From Candidatus Gastranaerophilales bacterium (GTDB lineage Bacteria; Cyanobacteriota; Vampirovibrionia; Gastranaerophilales; Gastranaerophilaceae): a stretch of DNA of 64,000 bases. Every line of letters begins with the position of its first letter. Position 1 is the first letter of the stretch. Under the pieces are notes generated by a model. The model was not told the origin of the DNA, did not search any database, and saw only the letters and a program-made list of their open reading frames with translations. This document shows positions 43,658-50,954 of the stretch, piece by piece. Made by a program: the position numbers and the translations under genes. The stretch lies in contig CALVAO010000002.1 of NCBI GenBank assembly GCA_944325515.1, positions 62,001-126,000 on the forward strand. The letters run 5' to 3'.

Positions 43658-44077
43658 AGGTGACTAAGTGATTAAGTGACTGAGTGACTATGATTTCTGG
43701 TTTAAATACTTCTTTAAACCGCTGATTAATGCTGAAACTGTATTTATATCATTATATAGACTTGTTTGTTTTATATAATTCAATCTTTCAGCAATTATTA
43801 ACTGAGTTTCTAATTCGGCAAGAGAACCCAGAGCAATATCAATAAATCTTGCATTTTCTTTGTCAGAACCCCTTGCACAACCTTCCGCAATGTTAGAAGG
43901 AACAGAAACCGCAGCCCTTCTTATTTGATTTGTTAAACCATATTTTTCTTCTTGCGGAAAATTTTTTGTTTCACAATATACCTTCATAACTAATTCAATA
44001 GATTTTTTCCATGCTTCTAAATCTTTATGGTACATAAATCCTCTTAGTCACTCAGTCACTTAATCACTTAGTCACCT
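43658..44077. mobile_element. S23/IVP element with perfect 33-bp terminal inverted repeats, between groES and groEL
   Basis: 43658-43690 and 44045-44077 are exact reverse complements (33 bp). Each arm is built from four octamers of the GTGACTAA/GTGATTAA/GTGACTGA type. The only gene between them is a complete four-helix-bundle S23 gene. The outer edge is 5 bases after the groES stop codon. The layout matches the intervening sequences of some 23S rRNA genes, where a similar gene sits in a stem, but here the host is a protein operon. Mobility is inferred. Confidence 0.75.
43688..44035 (-). CDS. Four-helix-bundle protein (S23/IVP family)
   Basis: This is a 115-aa protein. It matches the S23 family first found in 23S rRNA intervening sequences and related to the Avd protein of retroelements: MYHKDLEAWKKSIELVMKVY, FPQEEKYGLTNQIRRAAVSVPSNIAEG and SLAELETQLIIAERLNY. 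It is a basic pentamer-forming bundle in studied relatives and may bind nucleic acid. GAGGA lies 5 bases before the ATG. Its stop codon TAG lies within the left inverted repeat. No reverse transcriptase is present. Confidence 0.93.
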   Translation of the reverse strand: MYHKDLEAWKKSIELVMKVYCETKNFPQEEKYGLTNQIRRAAVSVPSNIAEGCARGSDKENARFIDIALGSLAELETQLIIAERLNYIKQTSLYNDINTVSALISGLKKYLNQKS

Positions 44078-44082
44078 ATATG

Positions 44083-44370
44083 TTATTCTACAATCGCCAA
44101 CGCGTCTTTAATGGAAAGAATCTTATATTCAACTCCGTCCATCTTAATATCAGTACCGGCGTATTTAGCGTAAAGAATGATATCTCCGACTTTAACGTCC
44201 ATAGGTTCTCTTTCGCCGTTTTCTCCGACTTTTCCTTCGCCTACAGCTACTACTTCACCTTTTTGTGGTTTTTCTTTAGCGCTGTCCGGAATAAAAATTC
44301 CGCCGGAAGTTTGTTCTGTATCTTCAATAACTTTGATAACAATTCTGTCTTGCAATGGTTTTAATGCCAT
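44083..44370 (-). CDS. groES: Co-chaperonin GroES
   Basis: This is a 95-aa co-chaperonin that caps the GroEL ring. The N-terminal [13 protein letters not shown], the mobile-loop region [16 protein letters not shown] and the C-terminal [15 protein letters not shown] are typical. AGGAGG precedes the ATG. It is the first gene of groESL and ends only 5 bases before the S23 element. No canonical CIRCE (TTAGCACTC-N9-GAGTGCTAA) was found upstream. A looser pair, TTTATACTC at 44401 and GAGTATAAA at 44465, is present with 55-base spacing. Confidence 0.98.
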   Translation of the reverse strand: MALKPLQDRIVIKVIEDTEQTSGGIFIPDSAKEKPQKGEVVAVGEGKVGENGEREPMDVKVGDIILYAKYAGTDIKMDGVEYKILSIKDALAIVE

Positions 44371-44492
44371 AATAATATCCTCCTATCTTCTACAATTATA
44401 TTTATACTCCAGATTTTAAAAATAATTAAAAAAGTTAAGAAAAAATTAATTATTTATTAAAACAGAGTATAAAATATAAATCCGATTTTTGT

Positions 44493-45272
44493 TTAATATA
44501 TTTTTGAAAACGAAAGAAAAAATTCTGAAATTACATTAATCAACATTGGCAGAATCCATATCATAATTGCAGCACCAAAAACCGGCTTGAACAAGAAACT
44601 CAGCTGGAATACGTTTACCTGCGGTGCTGTTTTGGAAATTACACCCAGAATAATATCCTGTCCTAATGTTGCCAGAAGAATTGGAGATGCTATCTGTAAG
44701 CCCATATATAAAACATTGGAGGTTGTTGTAACAAGATAATCTATATTTATTATTTTTTCAAGCGGAATACTGACAGCATACAACGGGAAAATCTCAAAAC
44801 TTCTCATAAGTGCATTAATCATCCAGTAAAAACCACCGAGTTCTATAAAGATTAAAATCCCGAGCAGAGTAATAATACGGCTTAATATTGATGTCTGGCT
44901 GTTTGTTGTAGGATCCATTACCATTGCAGAGGATAAACCCATCTGTGTATTAATCATATCACCGCCGGCTTCTATTGCAAGTATAAGCAACTGTGCAATA
45001 TAGCCGATGATTGCACCAACTGCAAAATTCAACAATAAAAGCAGTAAAGGAGAGATGTCAGACGGCGGAATTGCCGGTTTTAAAAGCGGAGTAATCATTA
45101 TTGTTAAGATAAAAACAAGTGCAAGCTTTACCAGACCGGCGATTTCTCTCCTGTTAAAAATCGGAGCAAATCTAATAAACCCTAAAAGGCGTGCAAAAAC
45201 AATAAACCCTGCAGAAAACCAGCGGTCAAATTCCGGAAACATTATTGAAATTTGTGTTATCAACTGTTCCAT
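44493..45272 (-). CDS. fliR: Flagellar-type export protein FliR
   Basis: This is a 259-aa inner-membrane protein with about six to eight hydrophobic segments. It is a core part of the flagellar/type III export gate with FliP and FliQ. FARLLGFIRFAPIFNRREI, the Gln/Met-rich MINTQMGLSSAMVMDPTTNSQ and the C-terminal GAAIMIWILPMLINVISEF are FliR signatures. The nearby order is fliO-fliP-fliQ-(45282 gene)-fliR on the minus strand. No flhB is fused or adjacent in this window. Confidence 0.95.
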   Translation of the reverse strand: MEQLITQISIMFPEFDRWFSAGFIVFARLLGFIRFAPIFNRREIAGLVKLALVFILTIMITPLLKPAIPPSDISPLLLLLLNFAVGAIIGYIAQLLILAIEAGGDMINTQMGLSSAMVMDPTTNSQTSILSRIITLLGILIFIELGGFYWMINALMRSFEIFPLYAVSIPLEKIINIDYLVTTTSNVLYMGLQIASPILLATLGQDIILGVISKTAPQVNVFQLSFLFKPVFGAAIMIWILPMLINVISEFFLSFSKIY

Positions 45273-45281
45273 AACTATTCC

Positions 45282-45656
45282 TTACTCTTTACTGATTTCC
45301 GGCGGAATATCAAGTTCATATTCATAAATATTAGGCGGATTATCAAGACTCATAATATCAAAACCTTCTACATCTTCTATAAAAGTGTTTGAAGGTGTTA
45401 CTTTTACTTTAAAAACAACTTTTTCTTTTCCGTTTTTTAGAATAGAAAAACTTGTTTCACCTTCTTTTAAAGGGTGAACTATTAAAGTATTTTTTTCATT
45501 CATTACTGTTATGAGAGGATAAACATCGATAATATCATTTTTTTCAATACTGATATCAGAAAGCCTTCCATTCGATGAAATAATACAATCTTCCATTGCA
45601 TGTACTGTTTGAATGGATAATGAAATTATTAAAAGTATTAAAAATTTTTTTATCAA
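45282..45656 (-). CDS. Exported protein with a pilus/secretin N-terminal-type domain
   Basis: This is a 124-aa protein with signal peptide (residues 1-20, ending VHAM). The rest resembles the pilus-formation N-terminal domain of secretin-type proteins such as CpaC/RcpA: DISIEKNDIIDVYP, TLIVHPLKEGETSFSILKNGKEKVVFKVKV. There is no secretin channel domain. It lies between fliQ and fliR, 9 bases before fliR, so it is part of the export operon. It could be a periplasmic factor for the apparatus, but this is inference. It is not a usual fli gene. Confidence 0.75.
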   Translation of the reverse strand: MIKKFLILLIISLSIQTVHAMEDCIISSNGRLSDISIEKNDIIDVYPLITVMNEKNTLIVHPLKEGETSFSILKNGKEKVVFKVKVTPSNTFIEDVEGFDIMSLDNPPNIYEYELDIPPEISKE

Positions 45657-45732
45657 ATTTATTTCCTTTTTTAAATTTTATAAAGAATTAACGGTTAATG
45701 TATATCGTTTGTTATTTACAAATCGTTAATTC

Positions 45733-46221
45733 CTACCTTCCTAACATCTTATTAATCTCAACGAAGTTGCCTTTTGGCATTGGCGCTCTTGGTGCAGTAT
45801 CATACTTAATTTTTTGTGCTTTATCTATATATGGTACCTTACCAGGATTTTTCATTATTTCATTAACCGTAGGAGCATCTTTAAATGAATCTTTCATCTC
45901 TCCTTCAAAAGGTGTTGTGTATTTATAATAATCTGCCGGAAGTACAAAAGCATCATTTTTAGGAACGGTGTTAAATGCAAGTGCCGCACCTTCTGTAAAA
46001 AGATTTGTCAAAAGTTTAATAAATCCCATACCGCCAATAATTATTACAAGAAACACTGCAAAAATCTTAGGAGCAGCCGCAATTGTTTGTTCTTGAACCT
46101 GCGTAACAGCTTGAATAATACCTACTACCAGACCGATTGCAGCAGCAACAAGTACACATGGCATAGATATTGATAACATTACCATAAAACCTTTTGCTAA
46201 ATATTCAGTTAACATTTCCAT
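45733..46221 (-). CDS. fliQ: Flagellar-type export protein FliQ with a C-terminal extension
   Basis: This is a 162-aa protein. Residues 1-88 are a normal FliQ: two membrane helices, with VGIIQAVTQVQEQTIAAAPK in the loop and GGMGFIKLLTNLF at the end of the second. Residues 89-162 form an extra polar tail (Pro/Lys-rich, ending RAPMPKGNFVEINKMLGR), which standard FliQ of about 89 residues lacks. It sits between fliP and the 45282 gene. The tail would lie outside the membrane and might contact a partner. Confidence 0.93.
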   Translation of the reverse strand: MEMLTEYLAKGFMVMLSISMPCVLVAAAIGLVVGIIQAVTQVQEQTIAAAPKIFAVFLVIIIGGMGFIKLLTNLFTEGAALAFNTVPKNDAFVLPADYYKYTTPFEGEMKDSFKDAPTVNEIMKNPGKVPYIDKAQKIKYDTAPRAPMPKGNFVEINKMLGR

Positions 46222-46311
46222 AGTTTGTTTCCTCTTGGTGATTCGGGTTTGAGTGAAGTTTTAAGTGTCATTATAGATTATTTTTAATCGATTTATATTA
46301 TTTTTACGTTC

Positions 46312-46339
46312 CCTTCGCATTTCACTCTTCACGCTTCAC
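46312..46339. repeat. Array of four 7-base units between fliP and fliQ
   Basis: Read on the minus strand the units are GTGAAGC, GTGAAGA, GTGAAAT and GCGAAGG. One matching unit in opposite orientation, GTGAAGT, lies at 46253-46259. The array ends 4 bases before the fliP stop codon. It resembles the inverted short-repeat arrays at 8777 and 43658 but with a 7-base period and a degenerate second arm. Confidence 0.6.
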
Positions 46340-46343
46340 TCTT

Positions 46344-46982
46344 TTAATTATAACTTTGCACCAACCCTTGAACAATTAATGCCCAGCCGTCAACAGCTAT
46401 AAATATAAGCAGCTTAAACGGCAGTGAAATAATTGTCGGTGATAACATAAACATACCGAGTGCCAGTAATATGTTTGCAACAATAAGGTCTAATACAATA
46501 AATGGTACAAATACTACAAAACCGATTTCAAAAGCCGTTTTAAGCTCACTTAATATAAATGCCGGTGCAACTTCCCATATTGTAATATCTTCCGGTGATT
46601 TTGGAGGTGTTTTATGTTTTAGTTCCACAAAAAACGCCAAATCAGTTTCCCGTGTTTGTTTCATCATAAATTCTTTTAACGGTTTGGACCCTTCATCTAT
46701 TGCCGCAATAAGGTTTTGATTTTTCTGATACGGTATTGAGCCTCTTTCATACATTTGTTGAAAAACTCCGCCCATTGTATAAAAGGTTAAAATCATACAA
46801 AGACCTATCGTTACGATTGCAGGCGGTACTTGAACACCCATTGCTGTTTTTAGAAGTGAAAATACTATTGTGAATCTTAAAAAACATGTCATGCAGCAAA
46901 AAACGAACGGTAAAAGCGAAAATAACGTCATTACCGTAAGCATTTGTAAAACAGGGTTCATATCTTGTATAACTGAGTCCAT
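46344..46982 (-). CDS. fliP: Flagellar-type export protein FliP
   Basis: This is a 212-aa inner-membrane protein, a gate component with FliQ and FliR. It lacks a cleavable leader and starts MDSVIQDMNPVLQMLTVMT. The family signatures are FLRFTIVFSLLKTAMGVQVPP (partial FliP motif), TIWEVAPAFILSELKTAFEIGF and LPFKLLIFIAVDGW. The start lies 3 bases after the fliO stop, so translation is coupled. A short repeat array follows its 3' end. Confidence 0.96.
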   Translation of the reverse strand: MDSVIQDMNPVLQMLTVMTLFSLLPFVFCCMTCFLRFTIVFSLLKTAMGVQVPPAIVTIGLCMILTFYTMGGVFQQMYERGSIPYQKNQNLIAAIDEGSKPLKEFMMKQTRETDLAFFVELKHKTPPKSPEDITIWEVAPAFILSELKTAFEIGFVVFVPFIVLDLIVANILLALGMFMLSPTIISLPFKLLIFIAVDGWALIVQGLVQSYN

Positions 46983-46985
46983 AAT

Positions 46986-47456
46986 TTATAATCCTTTTTG
47001 ACTTAGAGGTCTGACTGTTATATTTGAATCTGTGGTTGAAACATTCATTTTGTTTATCAGATTTCTCATCACAGAAGAATGACTATTAGAATGAAGCATG
47101 CTTGTTTTAATTCCTATATTACTTCTATCCATATAATCAGTTTTTATATCGGGCGGAATATTATTGATTTTAGGCAAAGCTTCCATTGTTTCTTTAAAAC
47201 TCATGGTTTCATGAGTTTCTAATTTAGAAATTAAAGTCGTTTTATCTACATCACCTGCAATAAGAAATTTTTCTTGTCCTGTAGAAACTATATAAAGAGT
47301 TTTTCTTGGCGCAAGTGACATTGAATCTATTACTTTTAAATATTTAGATTGTTTGCCAAGCCCTGCAGATGTTGTATTTTTAAACACTAAAAGTGCTACA
47401 ACAATTACGCCGACCATTGCAAGTGTATATACCATAAAGTTTGCTAAATATCCCAT
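46986..47456 (-). CDS. fliO: FliO-like flagellar biosynthesis protein
   Basis: This is a 156-aa protein with one N-terminal membrane helix (residues 5-25). It is followed by the FliO cytoplasmic domain: LKVIDSMSLAPRKTLYIVSTGQEKFLIAGD, where the strand pattern and the G-x-x-x-x-L end match the family. FliO stabilises FliP during assembly in flagellar systems. Virulence type III systems lack it, so its presence favours a flagellar origin. Residues 85-156 are a polar, less conserved tail. Confidence 0.85.
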   Translation of the reverse strand: MGYLANFMVYTLAMVGVIVVALLVFKNTTSAGLGKQSKYLKVIDSMSLAPRKTLYIVSTGQEKFLIAGDVDKTTLISKLETHETMSFKETMEALPKINNIPPDIKTDYMDRSNIGIKTSMLHSNSHSSVMRNLINKMNVSTTDSNITVRPLSQKGL

Positions 47457-47494
47457 ATTCTATCCTCTTAATAATTTATAGTACGAAGTCAACG

Positions 47495-48586
47495 TTATTT
47501 ATTTTCTACTTCAAAGTCGCTATAATCAAAGTCTTCACCTTCCTGTACGACCTCCGCTTCCTCTGCCGGAACATGTTGAGAAGGCTCGTCTGCCTGTGAA
47601 GCAGAATCATTAACTTTTTCTATTCTCACGCCGAATCTGTCATTGATAATAACCAGTTCACCGGCAGCTACAATTTTACCGCCGACTTTTAGAGAAACTT
47701 TATTATCATAGACTGAACATAAATCTACGATTAAACCCTCTTCAATGCTTTTGAGTTCCCCAAGCGTAACTTTTACTTTATCAAATTCAGCCGCCATTTC
47801 GACTTGAATACTATCCCATAAATTAGTATTTGTATTTTCTTCCATACCGTTTCCTCCGCCAGTATCATATGGTTCTATAATCTTAATATTAGGTTTTATC
47901 TGAAATTTTTGTACAATATTTTCGCACATTAGGGTCATTTCTGAAGAATTACTGTTTTCAAAAACAACAATATCGCCGGCATCGAGTTTTTTAATCTCTG
48001 CAACAGGGAAGGTTGTTGTGCCTAAAAGCAGATTAACTTCCACAAGACTGTCTGCAAAATCCTTATCCTCAAATCTTACTGTATCAAGTTTTATGTCCTG
48101 CGGAGAGAGAATATCTTTTGGCACAGAAATTATAAATTTTGCTGCTGTATCAGAAATTTCCGATTTTACAAAATAGGTTAAATGCAAAATTTCGTTGTAT
48201 CTTCTATGCGGTTCAATATTAAAATTCGGGGCAAGAGATTCATACAAAAAGTCATTAAATGCAGTTATAATCCGTGCTTCCAGCTCTGTAACTTCTGTCA
48301 AATCAAATCTTCTGTTATTTTTTCCTAAAACTTTATCAAGTATGACATTAATTGCTTCTTGTGAAATTCGTATATAAACATCATTTTTAGCATTGATTTT
48401 CACTTTTGTAACAAAAAAAGTTTCGTTTTGAGAAAGCACATTCATATTTGTACTGATTGATGCGAGCTTGTATTCAAAACCATCAAAAAAGAATTCACTG
48501 CTGCAATTTTTGACAACAGGTGTAAACACGGAATCATACCATGCAAACTGTTTATATAATTCATCAAAAAACACGGAATTCATCAT
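47495..48586 (-). CDS. C-ring/sorting-platform protein with two SpoA domains (FliN/SctQ-like)
   Basis: This is a 363-aa protein. Residues 1-175 form an N-terminal domain without clear similarity. SpoA domain 1 is at about 178-232 (VNLLLGTTTFPVAEIKKLDAGD). SpoA domain 2 is at about 258-332 (VEMAAEFDKVKVTLGELKSIEEG ... GGKIVAAGELVIINDRFGVRI). The end is acidic. Two SpoA domains in one chain resemble SctQ/HrcQ of type III secretion or a fused FliM-FliN, rather than a plain FliN of about 130 residues. It leads the operon fliN-like, fliO, fliP, fliQ, 45282 gene, fliR. Switch or sorting role is inferred. Confidence 0.85.
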   Translation of the reverse strand: MMNSVFFDELYKQFAWYDSVFTPVVKNCSSEFFFDGFEYKLASISTNMNVLSQNETFFVTKVKINAKNDVYIRISQEAINVILDKVLGKNNRRFDLTEVTELEARIITAFNDFLYESLAPNFNIEPHRRYNEILHLTYFVKSEISDTAAKFIISVPKDILSPQDIKLDTVRFEDKDFADSLVEVNLLLGTTTFPVAEIKKLDAGDIVVFENSNSSEMTLMCENIVQKFQIKPNIKIIEPYDTGGGNGMEENTNTNLWDSIQVEMAAEFDKVKVTLGELKSIEEGLIVDLCSVYDNKVSLKVGGKIVAAGELVIINDRFGVRIEKVNDSASQADEPSQHVPAEEAEVVQEGEDFDYSDFEVENK

Positions 48587-48814
48587 ACATAGCCCTTTAG
48601 GGGGAAATTATCCAACTATTAAATCTACTCCCCGTCCAAGGTTATCATAAAGGAATTTGTATCTTTGTACATCAACTGTTTAGAGGAAATATTTGCTTAT
48701 TTTTGCTAAAATAAAAATCAATATTTAATACGTCCGGACATAATAAATAAAATTAAAGATAAAAATAGAGCAGATACAGTATGATTTTGCCCTTAAAAGT
48801 GTTATAATTCTAAT

Positions 48815-49816
48815 ATGAGAATTGTTACACCCAAAGAATTAAGCAGTTATAAGGTTCTGCCTTTCGATTTATATACAGAAAACAAAGGTAAAATTCTGGA
48901 AGCAGGTGAAGTTTTAACCCCTGGAAAACTTATCATGCTCAAGAATTATATTAAAATTTATACGGAAGAATTTAACAGCAATGAAGAAAATACAGCTTCT
49001 GAGCCTGGCGAGAATCCGGATAGAAAAACAAACTCAAAAATAATGAATTTTTCCTATGAAGCGCTTGACCCGACAGATTTTGAAACAGTCATTAACAAAG
49101 ATGCCTATGTAAAAATGGAAACACAGGTTAAAATCAAATATTTTTACAAAAAAATTCTCGACCTGTTAATGCAGGGCTATTATGAAGAAGGATTATTAAA
49201 ACTTAATTCGCTAATAGGAATTTTAAAAACAGAAGTCTATAAGCAGGTGCATAAATCCGGTAAAGGTTCAAAAATCCGATTTTTAGGAGAATATGAGCTT
49301 TGCCATCCCCTAAATGTTGCGGTAGTATCTGGATTGATTGCTCAAAAGCTCGATTTTTCAACTATGGCGATAGACCAGATTATTCTTGCAGGACTTTTGC
49401 ATGATGTCGGCAAACTAAAAATAGACCTTGCTGATTCACAGGCGCTTTTAACCATGAATGAAGATGAAGTAAAAGAGCATACAATTATCGGATACAAATT
49501 AATTAAAGAAAATTTTGAGCTTTCCGAAGATATTGCCAAGGTTGCTCTTGAACATCACGAAAATAATGATGGTTCCGGCTACCCTCAAGGGCTTTCCAGC
49601 GATTATATTTCAGAATTCAGCCAGATTGTTAATGTAGCTAACTATTATGACAACCTCGCTTTTAACAGAACACATACAATTATCACCAACAACAAAGAGG
49701 CTTTAAGAACGATGCTTGAAGTCGGAACAAAAAGATTTTCTGCAAAAATGCTCTATACATTCATACATATGTTCAACTATGACGACTCAAAAGAATTCAA
49801 TGATATGGTTGTATAG
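48815..49816 (+). CDS. HD-GYP-domain protein, probable cyclic-di-GMP phosphodiesterase
   Basis: This is a 333-aa protein. Residues 1-110 are a poorly conserved N-terminal part, weakly helical. The HD-GYP domain follows: YELCHPLNVAVVSG, LLHDVGKLKI, HTIIGYKLI, ALEHHENNDGSGYPQGL, VNVANYYDNLAF. All metal-ligand and GYP positions are present, so it should hydrolyse cyclic-di-GMP. The N-terminal domain resembles the DUF3391-type leader of some HD-GYP proteins. It lies divergently from the export operon. Confidence 0.92.
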   Translation: MRIVTPKELSSYKVLPFDLYTENKGKILEAGEVLTPGKLIMLKNYIKIYTEEFNSNEENTASEPGENPDRKTNSKIMNFSYEALDPTDFETVINKDAYVKMETQVKIKYFYKKILDLLMQGYYEEGLLKLNSLIGILKTEVYKQVHKSGKGSKIRFLGEYELCHPLNVAVVSGLIAQKLDFSTMAIDQIILAGLLHDVGKLKIDLADSQALLTMNEDEVKEHTIIGYKLIKENFELSEDIAKVALEHHENNDGSGYPQGLSSDYISEFSQIVNVANYYDNLAFNRTHTIITNNKEALRTMLEVGTKRFSAKMLYTFIHMFNYDDSKEFNDMVV

Positions 49817-50194
49817 TTAGGCACTACTGTTAGAAAAGATGTGACATTAATTTAATAGTCATGCTGAACAAGCCGGCAAAGAGTTTTTTTAGTAAGTGTA
49901 ACAGTCTAAGGCGCGTTTCAGCATGACAGTTATTGTCGGGTTAATGTACTGCTTACAAATCTTGATTTTTACCGGAAAGTTATGTCCACAAGAGGCGAGG
50001 GCGTGTCACAACTAGCGTTTAGCTTACCCTCCCCTTGTGGAATGGTAAAAATCTTTGATTTCAAGGGGGGATACAGATAGTACGTAAGTAATTTTAATTC
50101 CTAAAATTATCATGGACAGCAGTGTCCGGTTAGGGAATTGTTATTTGTCATATTTTCAAGAATCTTATATATGTTAAATACAGGATGAATAAAA
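49817..50194. other. 378-bp intergenic region with nested inverted repeats
   Basis: No gene is credible. GTCATGCTGAA (49858-49868) faces TTCAGCATGAC (49917-49927). A second nested pair has GATTTTTACC (49964-49973) facing GGTAAAAATC (50044-50053), with TCCACAAG (49985-49992) and TTGTGGA (50035-50041) inside. Both fold into stems typical of dispersed intergenic repeats. Confidence 0.7.
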
Positions 50195-50461
50195 ATGGAC
50201 AAAATAAAAGAATTCAAAAAACTGATGGAAAAAAGTGAAACAGATAAAATCAGTATCATAACAAACCATTATCAAATCTTAGGACGCGTTTATGATTGCG
50301 AAGAGTCCAGCAAAGAGTTTTTTATAAATCTAACCAACGCATCTTTATGTTTAATAAATGAAATCTATGGCGGTGAAACTTGTGACAGCTACACAGGTAC
50401 ACATTATGACTGGCTTCATATCAATTTTGACAAAGTCGTTGCCTTTAGTTTTATAAAATAA
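50195..50461 (+). CDS. Unknown small protein
   Basis: This is an 88-aa protein. It begins MDKIKEFKKLMEKSE, a charged helix, and then has a strand-rich part (KISIITNHYQILGRVYDCEE, KVVAFSFIK) that looks like a small beta-barrel of the Sm/LSM or DUF-type. It has two cysteines. No signal peptide or membrane segment. CAGGATG lies in the leader but the ribosome-binding site is weak. It is convergent with the YqeG gene and ends directly next to it. No known family is asserted. Confidence 0.65.
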   Translation: MDKIKEFKKLMEKSETDKISIITNHYQILGRVYDCEESSKEFFINLTNASLCLINEIYGGETCDSYTGTHYDWLHINFDKVVAFSFIK

Positions 50462-50938
50462 TTAATGCCTTATAGTACTTCTTTCAAGGGCACGTACAAA
50501 TTTTGTAGGTAGATTTTCTCTAGGGTTAATCGAGCCTACAAGAATAGTTTTGCACCCCAGAAGCTTACCCGCAAGAATATCCGTAAGAGGTCTGTCCCCT
50601 ACCATAGCTGCGCAGCAAGGATTGATGCCTATGCTGTTCAAGTATTCCCTCATAACCTTCGGGTTTGGTTTGTTCGCATGCCCGATAACCCTGCACGGTG
50701 CAAGTTTGGAAGCATTCAAAATATATTCTTCATTTTTATTGTTGGAAATTATTGCAACTTGAAAATCTTTTAAAAAAGTGTTAAACCATTCAACTGTTTC
50801 CGGAAGAAAGTCAGCAGATTTAGACACCATAACCGTGCTGTCTAAATCAAACATTATACACTGTATGCCTTTTTCTTTCAGTTCAACAAAATCTATTTCG
50901 TAAATATTTTTTAGATTATAATCCGGTTTTAAAAACAT
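50462..50938 (-). CDS. YqeG-family HAD phosphatase
   Basis: This is a 158-aa protein of the HAD superfamily, class III (no large cap). Motif I is FDLDSTVM (catalytic aspartates), motif II IISNN, the lysine in ANKPNPKVM, and motif III MVGDRPLTDILAGK. The YqeG/Gep4 relatives dephosphorylate small phosphates or phosphatidylglycerol phosphate, so the substrate here is uncertain. It is downstream of and co-directional with the U32 gene, 16 bases apart. Confidence 0.9.
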   Translation of the reverse strand: MFLKPDYNLKNIYEIDFVELKEKGIQCIMFDLDSTVMVSKSADFLPETVEWFNTFLKDFQVAIISNNKNEEYILNASKLAPCRVIGHANKPNPKVMREYLNSIGINPCCAAMVGDRPLTDILAGKLLGCKTILVGSINPRENLPTKFVRALERSTIRH

Positions 50939-50954
50939 TTTATCCCTATCCTAT

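Noticed and set aside
43688-44035. Diversity-generating retroelement (Avd-like gene)
   Set aside because: The S23/Avd-type gene is present but there is no reverse transcriptase, template repeat or variable target nearby.
44401-44473. CIRCE operator upstream of groES
   Set aside because: TTTATACTC and GAGTATAAA are inverted but 55 bases apart and differ from TTAGCACTC-N9-GAGTGCTAA; more likely chance in AT-rich DNA.
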